Shown here piece by piece: positions 43,273-51,606 of a stretch of 64,000 bases of DNA. The stretch lies in contig JBFWRL010000003.1 of NCBI GenBank assembly GCA_050248915.1, forward strand, positions 55,207 through 119,206, read 5' to 3'. Each line of letters begins with the position of its first letter. The stretch's first letter is position 1. A program made the position numbers and the translations under genes. The notes beneath the pieces were generated by a model. It saw only the letters and a program-made list of their open reading frames with translations. It had not been told where the DNA came from and did no database searches. Origin of the DNA: GCA-2770975 sp050248915. GTDB lineage: Bacteria > Cyanobacteriota > Sericytochromatia > UBA7694.

Positions 43273-44979
43273 GTGAGTGTCATAACCCCACTTTCACTGG
43301 CTGAAGAACACCAGCAGGTCCGTTTATCGGGTGGTTGGGCCCAACTCGCTGATTGGCAAATGCTGCAAGTCAGTGGCCCTGAAGCGGCCAGCTATTTGCA
43401 AACCCAATTGACCAGCGATGTGCTGGCCTTAAATCCCGGCCAAGCTCAGCGCAGTGCCTTGACCGATCGCAAAGGGCATTTACAGGCCGAATTTTGGCTC
43501 TACCGCACAGCGGATCAAGTTTTGATTCTGGCCGAAAAGCAACAAGCAGAAAGGCTTTTGGCCCATTTACAGGCCTTTCATTTTGTCGAAGATCTCAGCC
43601 TGGATGTCAGGACAGATCTTGAACTGTTTTTATTGGCGGGCCCTGCCTCACGGGGGTGGCTGGCCCATTGGCAAAAAGAATTTTTGGCCCCTTTGGCTCA
43701 GGTTCAACCACTCGATCAGGGTGGATATCTGCTTCAGGCAGCCCTGACAGGGGATCTGGGCTACGTCTTGGCCTTGCCCCCAACCCAGGCCCAAAACCTG
43801 CAAAACAGGCTCCTTGACTCAGACACAGCGCAAAAACTGCTTCATATCCATCCCACCCTCTGGGACAGTTTGACCCTCGAAGCAGGTATTCCCCGTTTTG
43901 GCTCAGAACTGAGTACCGCCACACTTTTGCCCGAAACAGGGCTGGAGCATCAAGCGGTGAGTTATGACAAAGGCTGTTATCTCGGCCAAGAGGTGATTGC
44001 CCGCATCAAAACTTATGGGGTGATTCCCCGCGCTTTGATTGGCCTGATTTTGACTGAGCAGCCCCCTTTGCCCCTGTCCGGCAGCGACATATTTGTCGCG
44101 GGCAAAAAAGTGGGAACAATTACGCGCACGGGATACGCACCGGGCCTAAAAAAACAGGTGGCCTTGGTCTACCTCCACAAACAATGGCGCATCCCTGGCC
44201 AAGAACTCAGTTGGGAATCAGAGGGGCACCGTTTTCAGGCCCAGGTTACACCGCTGCCATTTGTGCCTTTAAAATCTGCCGCTGACTGGGCCCGCAGCAG
44301 ATTGGAAATGGGCCTGGAAGTCTTTGCTGGACAACAGGAGAGCAGCGCACTGCCGTTGCTCGAAGAGGCCCTGTTGCTGGATCCCACTTTGTTGGATGCC
44401 TATGAATCGTATGGGGTGATACTCTCGCGCTTGGGGCGGCAGACAGAGGCCATTGCTGTGATGGAGCAAATGTTGCAAGTGGCCCCCGAAGCCCACATGG
44501 CCCACACCAACCTCTCCCGTTTTCACATGCTTTTGGGCGAACGGGAACAAGCCGAACAACACATGGGTGAAGCTACGCGGATGTCCATGGCTTTGCAAAT
44601 CAAATCTCAAGCCTCCCAGCAAGCCCAAGCCCAGGCCTTGGCTCAACAGGCTGCGGCCCGCACAGAAATGATGGACATGTTTCGCGAGGTACTCACCCAA
44701 GAAGACCCCGACGATCTGGTCGCCAATTATGGCCTGGGCAAATCCCTGGTCGATCTGGAATCTTATGCCGAAGCCCTGCCCTACTTGCGCAAAGCCACCC
44801 AAATTGAGCCCCTGTATTCGGTGGCCTGGCTGCAATTGGGCAAGGCACTTGAAGGCCTTAAACAGCTCGAAGAAGCCCGTGACACCTACCGCCACGGGGT
44901 AGTGGCTGCCAGTCAAAAAGGCGATCTCATGCCCCTAAAAGAAATGGAGCAGCGCTTGGCTGTGTTGCCCCCTTTATGA
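43273..44979 (+). CDS. ygfZ: YgfZ/GcvT-type folate-binding protein fused to a TPR domain
   Basis: A 568-residue fusion. Residues ~1-325 form a YgfZ-like tetrahydrofolate-binding domain: RSALTDRKGHLQAEF near the start and the signature KGCYLGQE with Cys235 (DKGCYLGQEVIARIK). YgfZ aids iron-sulfur cluster biogenesis or repair. The C-terminal ~235 residues are TPR repeats (LEEALLLDPTLLDAYESYG, LRKATQIEPLYSVAWLQLGKA). The TPR extension is not typical of YgfZ and suggests a client- or partner-binding role. The start is GTG 43273 after CAGGG. The stop overlaps the next gene by ATGA, so the exported hydrolase downstream is translationally coupled. Confidence 0.85.
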   Translation: MSVITPLSLAEEHQQVRLSGGWAQLADWQMLQVSGPEAASYLQTQLTSDVLALNPGQAQRSALTDRKGHLQAEFWLYRTADQVLILAEKQQAERLLAHLQAFHFVEDLSLDVRTDLELFLLAGPASRGWLAHWQKEFLAPLAQVQPLDQGGYLLQAALTGDLGYVLALPPTQAQNLQNRLLDSDTAQKLLHIHPTLWDSLTLEAGIPRFGSELSTATLLPETGLEHQAVSYDKGCYLGQEVIARIKTYGVIPRALIGLILTEQPPLPLSGSDIFVAGKKVGTITRTGYAPGLKKQVALVYLHKQWRIPGQELSWESEGHRFQAQVTPLPFVPLKSAADWARSRLEMGLEVFAGQQESSALPLLEEALLLDPTLLDAYESYGVILSRLGRQTEAIAVMEQMLQVAPEAHMAHTNLSRFHMLLGEREQAEQHMGEATRMSMALQIKSQASQQAQAQALAQQAAARTEMMDMFREVLTQEDPDDLVANYGLGKSLVDLESYAEALPYLRKATQIEPLYSVAWLQLGKALEGLKQLEEARDTYRHGVVAASQKGDLMPLKEMEQRLAVLPPL

Positions 44980-46022
44980 CAAAACCCAAGCGTTTGCAAA
45001 AACTCCTGGGACTCTTAACCACGGGTTTGACATTGAGTCTGCCTTTTCGGGTTCAGGCGGGCGAATTGGGAAATGATCTGGCCACCCTGCGCAATAGTCT
45101 GCCCCCCCTGAGTTTACAGGGCAGTTTTTACTCACAGGCCTATTTGCGCTATTTGGCCTATTACCGGCTACCGGCTCAAAATGCCAGGCAGGCAGGTTAT
45201 TTGCAGGTCCACAAAGGCAAGTTTAAAGAAAAGATCTTTGTTCAATACTTTCGCCCAGATCACCCTGAGCGCCCACGGGGCACCATCTTTTTGACCCATG
45301 GCTATTTTGTCCATGCCGGAATTCAACATTATGCTGTTAAAGAATTTTTGGGCTTGGGTTACGCTGTGCTGACCATCGATTTGCCCGGCCATGGCCTGTC
45401 TACAGGCAAACAGGCAGATATCTCCCAATTCAGCGATTATACAGATACCTTTCAGGCTGTGACGGAATTTGCCCAAAACCAAGTGCCTCATCCGCTTTTG
45501 GCTGTGGGCCACAGCACTGGGGCAGCAGGCATTTGGTCGTATCTCTTGCGCACCCCCGATCACCCCTTTCAGGCGGTGGTCTTGGCTGCGCCTTTGGTGC
45601 GCTCACACCTCTGGGAACTCTCATTGGCAGGTTTTACGGTCGGGCAGGCCTTTTTGACTGAGCTTCCCCGGATTGTACGCAGCACCACCTCAGATCCCGA
45701 CTTTATGGACTTTGTGCAACGAGATCCCCTGCAATACTTCAATACCCCCGTCAATTGGGTTCGGGCCCTGATCACTTGGAATGAGCAAGTGGTGGAAAGT
45801 TTTCCCCCATCTCAATTGCCCACCTTGATTGTGCAGGGCGACCGCGATGAAGTAGTGGATTGGAAATTCAATCTGCCCTTTCTCAAACGCAAATTTCCCA
45901 AAGCCCAGATTCAAATGGTGAATGGGGCCAGCCATGACCTTTTTTGGGAAAACGCCCAATTGCGCCAAGACATTTTTGCCCGGATCCGCACCTTTGTGCA
46001 GTCTTTGCCCCCAGAAAAGTAG
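44976..46022 (+). CDS. Exported alpha/beta hydrolase (monoglyceride-lipase/lysophospholipase-like)
   Basis: A 348-residue protein. The signal peptide ends around FRVQAG. Core motifs are FLTHGYFVHAG, the elbow GHSTGAAG, Asp in GDRDEVV and His in GASHDLF. It resembles the Hydrolase_4 family, which includes monoacylglycerol lipases and lysophospholipases. It probably acts in the periplasm or at the envelope. It is translationally coupled to the YgfZ-TPR fusion through ATGA, but a functional link between an exported lipase and an iron-sulfur assembly factor is not obvious and may reflect transcriptional economy. Confidence 0.8.
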   Translation: MTKPKRLQKLLGLLTTGLTLSLPFRVQAGELGNDLATLRNSLPPLSLQGSFYSQAYLRYLAYYRLPAQNARQAGYLQVHKGKFKEKIFVQYFRPDHPERPRGTIFLTHGYFVHAGIQHYAVKEFLGLGYAVLTIDLPGHGLSTGKQADISQFSDYTDTFQAVTEFAQNQVPHPLLAVGHSTGAAGIWSYLLRTPDHPFQAVVLAAPLVRSHLWELSLAGFTVGQAFLTELPRIVRSTTSDPDFMDFVQRDPLQYFNTPVNWVRALITWNEQVVESFPPSQLPTLIVQGDRDEVVDWKFNLPFLKRKFPKAQIQMVNGASHDLFWENAQLRQDIFARIRTFVQSLPPEK

Positions 46023-46024
46023 CC

Positions 46025-47806
46025 CTAACGCTTTTTAAACAGGGCTTTCCAGCCTTTGAGGGCCTTCAAGGGTTTTAAGTCTGGATCTGCTTTGATTTCT
46101 TCATCGGCGAGCCGGTAAGGAGAGTCGAGATGCCTGTCTAAATAGTCCAGGGCGGTATCCAAATGACACAAACGGGCATTGAGACAGGCCAAATCGTAAC
46201 AGACATAACCGGGACAGATTGCTTCAATCACTTCAAAGTCGGCCATGGCCTGTCGGGGTTGGTCCAGATCCAAGACCCGGCAAAAGGCACGGAAATAATG
46301 GCACTGTACCCAAATATGGCTGGGTTCGACATGGCTTTGGGGTTTAACCGGCCCCAGCAATTGGATTGCTTTGTCAAAATAGCCATGGGCTTCTTGGGAT
46401 TGGCCTTTTTCAGAGGCCATTAAACCCAATTGCAAAACCGTCTGTGCCATGCTGGCAATCACGGGCAAACGCCGTGCTGGTGAGAGGTGTTTAAACTGCT
46501 TGAAAGCAGCGAGATAGTCCTGTTCAGCAGCCTGGGCCTCGCCACTTTCACGCAACAAATTGCCCCGTTCGAGAAAAGTCTGGGCCAACAGGGCTGTTTC
46601 TGAAGTTAAGGCCGGGGAGTTTAAGCCCCGAATTGCTTGTTGGTAATGGGTCAAGGCCCTTTCAAGATCGCTGTTGTGATCTTGCCAGAGCCGCGCCAAA
46701 TTGAGATGCAGGCGCACCTGCTCCAAAACAAATGCCAATTGGGATTTTTGTTCAAGCGCCGCATAAAAGTACAGGGCAGCCAAAAAATCCACGCGGGCCA
46801 AGGTCTCGTTTTGGTCTTGCCACAAAAGCACCCCTCTGGCTGTGGCCAATCGGGCCTGGATCAGCAGGGCCTCTCGTTGCGGATAGGGGCCTTCTTCAAC
46901 CAATTTCAGGGCCAAATCACAGTCTGTGATGGCGGCGGCATACATGTCCAAAGCCTGAAAGCCCTGGGAGCGGTTTAAGAGGGTGGAAACCAAATTTTGC
47001 CGGTTTTCTTGGCGGCCTTTGGCCAGCAATTCGAGATAGCGCTCAATGCTTTGGCTAAAGAGCTCAACAGCTTCAACATGTTGACCTTGGTGTTGATGTA
47101 AGAGGCCTAATTTGCGGGAGGATTCCGCCAATTCTTGCAAATCGGGGGGCTGAGCAAAGGCATTTTGAGAGACAATAGCTTGGGTAAAGTCCGTCAAGGC
47201 CGCTTCTGTCAATTGTAAACTCTGTTGCAATTCCCCCCGGTTGCGGTAAACCTGGGCCAAAAGGCTGATCTGTTCCGGGCTCGACTCTTGCAGCGAAAGC
47301 AGACACATCACAGCCTGATTAAAATCTGCCAAGCCCAATTCCGGTTTGTCGATACATTGGTAGAGCAAACCGCGATTCAAACAGACCTGGGCCAACCACA
47401 GAGGGTGAATCGGGGTGGCAGATATGGCAAGACCATACGCCAATTCGTAGGCTTCAAGGGCTGCTTTATAGCGGTTTTCTCGGCTTTCCAAATGGCCAAT
47501 GGCCAAAAACAAGGGGATGAGATTTTCGTTGAGTTCTTGCACAAAGGTCTGGCCTTCACTTCGGGCCTGGGCCAAACATTCTTTTAAGGCTTTTAAAGCT
47601 TCGCTGGTTTTGCCCTCTTTTAGACAGAGCTCGGCCTGGCGCAAATGAAAACGGGCCAAATGCCTGGCTCCCAAGGGGGCTTGGGCAGGTGGGGCCCCCA
47701 GGGCAATGGCGCGGTTCGCGCTATCTATCACTGCAGGCAAAGACTTGCGCAAGGCCTTTTTTTTGGGGGGCAGGGTGCCAGGTCGAGAAGATAATTCGGA
47801 TCCCAC
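46025..47806 (-). CDS. Large TPR-type protein
   Basis: A 593-residue protein of tandem helical repeats. Clear TPR-like units include YKAALEAYELAYGLA, LGLADFNQAVM, EAALTDFTQAIV, HVEAVELFSQSIERYLEL and EQDYLAAFKQFK, spread along most of the length; about ten or more are likely. There is no catalytic domain, signal peptide or membrane segment. The start is GTG 47806 with AGAGG about ten bases upstream. It is a cytoplasmic scaffold by analogy; its partner is unknown. It converges with the hydrolase gene, with 2 bp between stops. Confidence 0.78.
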   Translation of the reverse strand: MGSELSSRPGTLPPKKKALRKSLPAVIDSANRAIALGAPPAQAPLGARHLARFHLRQAELCLKEGKTSEALKALKECLAQARSEGQTFVQELNENLIPLFLAIGHLESRENRYKAALEAYELAYGLAISATPIHPLWLAQVCLNRGLLYQCIDKPELGLADFNQAVMCLLSLQESSPEQISLLAQVYRNRGELQQSLQLTEAALTDFTQAIVSQNAFAQPPDLQELAESSRKLGLLHQHQGQHVEAVELFSQSIERYLELLAKGRQENRQNLVSTLLNRSQGFQALDMYAAAITDCDLALKLVEEGPYPQREALLIQARLATARGVLLWQDQNETLARVDFLAALYFYAALEQKSQLAFVLEQVRLHLNLARLWQDHNSDLERALTHYQQAIRGLNSPALTSETALLAQTFLERGNLLRESGEAQAAEQDYLAAFKQFKHLSPARRLPVIASMAQTVLQLGLMASEKGQSQEAHGYFDKAIQLLGPVKPQSHVEPSHIWVQCHYFRAFCRVLDLDQPRQAMADFEVIEAICPGYVCYDLACLNARLCHLDTALDYLDRHLDSPYRLADEEIKADPDLKPLKALKGWKALFKKR

Positions 47807-47857
47807 TGTCTCATTCGCCTCTCAATTGCTTCTTGAAAGAATATACCCGATCTGCGC

Positions 47858-48655
47858 TTATTTTAACAGGGCCCGTCTTTTTTCCAAAAATGGCAAAAGG
47901 GCCTTGAGGGTGCTGGGCGGATCTTCCAAATGCAGGGCATGGGCCACACCGGTCAGGATTTTGACCTCCGCTTGGGGCATCAGCGCCACCATTTCAGCAT
48001 TGAGGGCCACATAGCGGCTGTCTTCTTCCCCACAGAGACAGAGGCAAGGCAATTGCAACTCTGGCAAGTGGCCCCAAAGCAGGGGCTGAGAGCCACTGCC
48101 CAAGCGCAGCAGACTTTCTGCCAGTTTTTGCCCCGAATTGGCCTCACGCCGGGCCTGCAAATGTTTAAACATGGGCCGGTCTTGGAGTCGGCCAAAGAGG
48201 TCCTGGGCATACCATTGGGCAAAGGTCTCTGCCAACGGGGCTTTCTGAAAGGCCTCTGCCCACTGGTTTTCCCAGTTTTGACGGGAAAATCTCTCCGCCT
48301 GCGTTTTTAATCCTGGCGAACCCGAAATCAGCACCAAACCTTGCAGGTGCGGGCGCAATTCTGGCTCCAAAGCCAAGGCCAGGGCCAAACGGGCCCCAAG
48401 GGAATAGCCGATCAAAACCCAGTTTCCCTTGGGCTCAGCCAAACACAGGGATTTCAGTTGGCTGACCGTTTCGCTAAAAGAGCCAATGGGGCTCCCATTG
48501 GCTCCGTGCCCCGGCAGATCTGGGGCCAGACAGTCATCCTTTTCGGACAGGGCCTGAAGATAAAAATCCCAATCTCTGTTGGATCCTGCAAAGCCGTGTA
48601 AAAAAAACAGTTTGAGTCGACTAGCGCAGGGTTTCAGGGCAGATCTCTTGGGCAT
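47858..48655 (-). CDS. menH: MenH-like alpha/beta hydrolase
   Basis: A 265-residue protein closely resembling 2-succinyl-6-hydroxy-2,4-cyclohexadiene-1-carboxylate synthase of menaquinone or phylloquinone biosynthesis. Landmarks are FLHGFAGSNRDW, PDLPGHGANG, the elbow GYSLGARLALALAL, the ISGSPGL stretch and WYAQDLF. The catalytic Asp lies in CGEEDSRY and His in VAHALHLEDP. No other men gene is in this window. ATG 48655 lies within the end of the upstream MarR gene, giving a 35-bp overlap; the in-frame TTG 48664 is a less likely start. Coupling with marR suggests regulated expression. Confidence 0.75.
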   Translation of the reverse strand: MPKRSALKPCASRLKLFFLHGFAGSNRDWDFYLQALSEKDDCLAPDLPGHGANGSPIGSFSETVSQLKSLCLAEPKGNWVLIGYSLGARLALALALEPELRPHLQGLVLISGSPGLKTQAERFSRQNWENQWAEAFQKAPLAETFAQWYAQDLFGRLQDRPMFKHLQARREANSGQKLAESLLRLGSGSQPLLWGHLPELQLPCLCLCGEEDSRYVALNAEMVALMPQAEVKILTGVAHALHLEDPPSTLKALLPFLEKRRALLK

Positions 48656-49094
48656 GTTTGCCAAGTTTGCGGCACAATTGTCGCAATTCTTCTTGCTCTT
48701 CGGCGCTAAGCACTTTCAGCAATGTGGTAATGCGCGCCACATGGGATGGAAAGATGTTTTCCATCAGGCTTTGCCCTTTGGCCGTAAGATGGATGCTGAT
48801 AAAGCGCCTGTCCCGGCTGTCGCGTTGGCGCAGCACTAACTCTTGACGCTCCAAATTGTCGATCACCATGGTGATATTGCCGCTGCTTTTGAGCAGTTTA
48901 TCGGCCAGGGCCTTTTGACACAGGGAGCCCAAATGGTAAAGCGATTCCAAAACACCAAATTGGGTCTCAGTCAAACCCTGTTCCGACAGAGAGGTATTGA
49001 TCTTGGCAGAGATCGAATCGGCAGCGCGAATCAGATTAATAAAGGCGTTTAAGGCCTGAATCTGATCAGTTGGGCCGCTAAAATGGGTGGGCAT
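48621..49094 (-). CDS. MarR-family transcriptional regulator
   Basis: A 157-residue winged-helix repressor. The DNA-binding part shows LTETQFGVLESLYHLG, KSSGNITMVIDNLER and RDSRDRRFISIHLTAKG, the canonical wing with the Asp-x-Arg-Asp-x-Arg pattern. Effector binding is likely, but the ligand is unknown. I chose ATG 49094; a TTG 12 codons upstream would lie in the putative operator. A promoter with a perfect TTGACA lies at 49174-49147 and direct repeats follow just downstream, consistent with autoregulation. It overlaps menH by 35 bp. Confidence 0.9.
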   Translation of the reverse strand: MPTHFSGPTDQIQALNAFINLIRAADSISAKINTSLSEQGLTETQFGVLESLYHLGSLCQKALADKLLKSSGNITMVIDNLERQELVLRQRDSRDRRFISIHLTAKGQSLMENIFPSHVARITTLLKVLSAEEQEELRQLCRKLGKHAQEICPETLR

Positions 49095-49119
49095 AGGTGA
49101 CTCTTTGGCTTTTTTATTG

Positions 49120-49141
49120 TCGTTAAGCAAGATCGTTTAAG
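49120..49141. promoter_or_regulatory. Direct repeats, candidate MarR operator
   Basis: TCGTTAAG (49120-49127) and TCGTTTAAG (49133-49141) lie just downstream of the marR -10, where a repressor would block transcription. The spacing is about one helical turn. Confidence 0.4.
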
Positions 49142-49146
49142 ATTAA

Positions 49147-49174
49147 AGTATCAGCAAAAGACCAAACTTGTCAA
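49147..49174 (-). promoter_or_regulatory. Promoter of the marR-menH unit
   Basis: On the minus strand, a perfect TTGACA (49174-49169), a 16-bp spacer and GATACT (49152-49147) form a good sigma70-type promoter 53 bp before ATG 49094. Confidence 0.6.
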
Positions 49175-49256
49175 ATGAATACAATTACCGCTGAATCTGT
49201 TTCCCATGGTATTCTGAGTAACACCACAAGACGCCCGCGGAGAAACAGTTTAACCC

Positions 49257-50759
49257 ATGAGCAGATACGATACAACCTTGATCTTTGAGCGCAGCAAACC
49301 CGGTCACCGTGGGGTGACTTTGCCAGCAGATCCCCAACCTGAGATGCGCCCAGAGAGTTTGATCCCAGCCTCATTTGTGCGCAAACGCGCTGCGGCTTTG
49401 CCCGAAGTGACAGAACTGGATGTGATGCGCCATTTTATTACTCTTTCCCACAAAAATCATGCCATTGATGTGGATTTTTACCCGCTGGGTTCCTGTACCA
49501 TGAAATACAACCCCAAAGTCAATGAGCGCGCCGCCCGGATGCCCGGTTTTGCCAATACCCATCCCTATCAGCCCCAAACTCAGATTCAGGGCTGTTTGCA
49601 ATTGTTATTCGAACTCCAAACTTATCTCAGCGAAATTGTCGGCCTGCCTGGTTGCAGTTTACAACCAGCGGCTGGGGCCCATGGTGAAATGACAGGCATG
49701 TTGATGATTCGCGCTTTCCACCGTCACCACGGCAATACCGAGCGCAATTTGGTCTTGGTCCCCGACAATGCCCACGGCACCAATCCCTCCTCTGCTGCCA
49801 TGTGCGGTTTTCAGGTCGTGACCCTGCGCTCGAATGCCTCCGGGCAAGTGGATATGGACCATCTCCACGAATTGCTGGAGAGCAAAGGCCCCCAAATTGC
49901 AGCCCTGATGATGACCAACCCCAATACCCTGGGCATTTTTGAAGAAAATATTTTGGACATCTCAGAAGCCGTCCACGCCGCAGGGGCCTTGATCTACTAC
50001 GATGGAGCCAACCTCAACGCCATCATGGGCATGGCCCGCCCCGGAGATATGGGCTTTGATGTGGTGCACCTCAATTTACACAAGACCTTTTCAACCCCCC
50101 ATGGGGGCGGCGGCCCCGGTGCCGGACCTGTTCTGGTGCGGGATAAACTCATGCCGTTTTTGCCCTGCCCAGTGGTGGTGGATAATGGGGAACACGGCTA
50201 TGGCCTTGATACCCACCGGCCCCTGTCTATCGGTCGGGTGCGCAGCTTCTTTGGCAATTTTGGCGTGCTCGTGCGGGCCTGGACCTACATTCGTGCCATG
50301 GGTCCCCAGGGGCTCAAACAGGCCAGTGTGGATGCCGTGCTCAATGCCAATTATGTGCGCAAGCCCCTGAGTGAATTGTTTGAACTTCCCCATGGGGGAG
50401 ATCGGCCCTGCATGCACGAATTTGTGCTCTCGGCCCAAAACCTCAAACGAGACCAAGGCGTCAATGCACTGTCGGTGGCCAAACGCCTGATTGACTTTGG
50501 CATTCACCCCCCCACTGTCTATTTCCCTCTGATTGTGCCCGAAGCCCTGATGATTGAACCCACCGAAACCGAAAACCGGGCCACCCTCGATCGCTTTATT
50601 GCAGCCATGCAGCAAATTGCCCAGGAGTCGCAGGAAAATCCCGACTTTGTCAATCATGCCCCCCATGCGGCCCTGATCAAACGGGTGGATGAAGCGGGCG
50701 CCAACCGCAAACCCGCGATCAATTGGTTTATGGGACGTGAGGAGTTGCCCCATGTCTGA
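49257..50759 (+). CDS. gcvPB: Glycine dehydrogenase (decarboxylating) subunit 2
   Basis: A 500-residue PLP enzyme, the C-terminal half of the split glycine cleavage P-protein, which decarboxylates glycine. Landmarks are FYPLGSCTMKYNPK, SLQPAAGAHGE, PDNAHGTNPSSA, and the cofactor lysine K276 in NLHKTFSTPHGGGGPG. The subunit-1 gene (gcvPA) and the other glycine cleavage genes are not in the window, so they must lie elsewhere. Its 3' end overlaps the PPDK-regulator gene by 8 bp. The start at ATG 49257 has weak ribosome-binding features (GGAGAAACAG further upstream). Confidence 0.95.
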   Translation: MSRYDTTLIFERSKPGHRGVTLPADPQPEMRPESLIPASFVRKRAAALPEVTELDVMRHFITLSHKNHAIDVDFYPLGSCTMKYNPKVNERAARMPGFANTHPYQPQTQIQGCLQLLFELQTYLSEIVGLPGCSLQPAAGAHGEMTGMLMIRAFHRHHGNTERNLVLVPDNAHGTNPSSAAMCGFQVVTLRSNASGQVDMDHLHELLESKGPQIAALMMTNPNTLGIFEENILDISEAVHAAGALIYYDGANLNAIMGMARPGDMGFDVVHLNLHKTFSTPHGGGGPGAGPVLVRDKLMPFLPCPVVVDNGEHGYGLDTHRPLSIGRVRSFFGNFGVLVRAWTYIRAMGPQGLKQASVDAVLNANYVRKPLSELFELPHGGDRPCMHEFVLSAQNLKRDQGVNALSVAKRLIDFGIHPPTVYFPLIVPEALMIEPTETENRATLDRFIAAMQQIAQESQENPDFVNHAPHAALIKRVDEAGANRKPAINWFMGREELPHV

Positions 50760-51597
50760 AGCGCCCCCCATTCTCACGCTCTATTCGCTCTCTGATTCCA
50801 CAGGCCAAACAGCAGAGACCCTTTCCAAGGCGGCCATTCGCCAGTTTCGCCATGCCCAGGAGATCAAATATGTGCCGCTGCCCCGCATTACGCGCCAAGA
50901 GCAGATCGACAAAATTATCAAAATATTGGAACAGTCCCGCCCCTGCATGATAGCTTATACCCTTTCGATTCCGGCCCTGAAAGAGTATATCGACCAACAG
51001 GCCGCACTTTACAAAATTCCGATTGTCAATTTGCTCGATCCCCTGATTCAGACCATCAGCAAACAATTGGGCATTACCCCTCCCCGCAATGAATTGGGCA
51101 TGATGCACGAATTGGACGAAGAGTATTTTAAGCGGATTGAAGCAGTCGAATTTGCGATCAAACTCGATGATGGCAAAGACCCCAAAGGCATGGAAAAAGC
51201 GGATATTATCCTCGTGGGGGTCTCCCGCACATCAAAAACGCCGACCTGTATGTATTTGGCCCAAAACTATGCCATGAAAGTCGCCAACAACCCTTTGGTC
51301 TACAATGTCGCTCCCCCCAAAGAGCTGTTTGAACACAAAGACAAATGTGTCGGCCTCAAAATTCGCCCCGAAGTCTTACACGATATCCGCACAGCCCGGT
51401 TGCAGAGTTTGGGCCTGCCCGCTCACTCCTCTTACGCCGACTTTGAACAGATCAAAGTTGAAATGGACTATGCCGACCGGATTATCGAGGAACTCGGCTG
51501 CCCAATTGTCGATGTATCCCACAAAGCGGTCGAAGAAACCGCCACCGAGATCATGTATTTGCGTTTTCCCAAGCCCCATTCCAAAGAGCTGAAATAA
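50752..51597 (+). CDS. Pyruvate,phosphate dikinase / PEP synthase regulatory protein (DUF299)
   Basis: A 281-residue bifunctional kinase-pyrophosphorylase family protein that phosphorylates and dephosphorylates PPDK or PEP synthase to switch it off and on. It shows YSLSDSTGQTAETL at the start, the P-loop-like GVSRTSKTPTC, and KPIVDVSHKAVEE-type C-terminal motifs (PIVDVSHKAVEETA). I chose ATG 50752, with GAGGAG upstream inside the gcvPB coding sequence, rather than an earlier in-frame ATG, because the fold starts here. It overlaps gcvPB by 8 bp. The target dikinase gene is not in the window. Confidence 0.93.
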   Translation: MSEAPPILTLYSLSDSTGQTAETLSKAAIRQFRHAQEIKYVPLPRITRQEQIDKIIKILEQSRPCMIAYTLSIPALKEYIDQQAALYKIPIVNLLDPLIQTISKQLGITPPRNELGMMHELDEEYFKRIEAVEFAIKLDDGKDPKGMEKADIILVGVSRTSKTPTCMYLAQNYAMKVANNPLVYNVAPPKELFEHKDKCVGLKIRPEVLHDIRTARLQSLGLPAHSSYADFEQIKVEMDYADRIIEELGCPIVDVSHKAVEETATEIMYLRFPKPHSKELK

Positions 51598-51606
51598 CCG
51601 CCAGCT

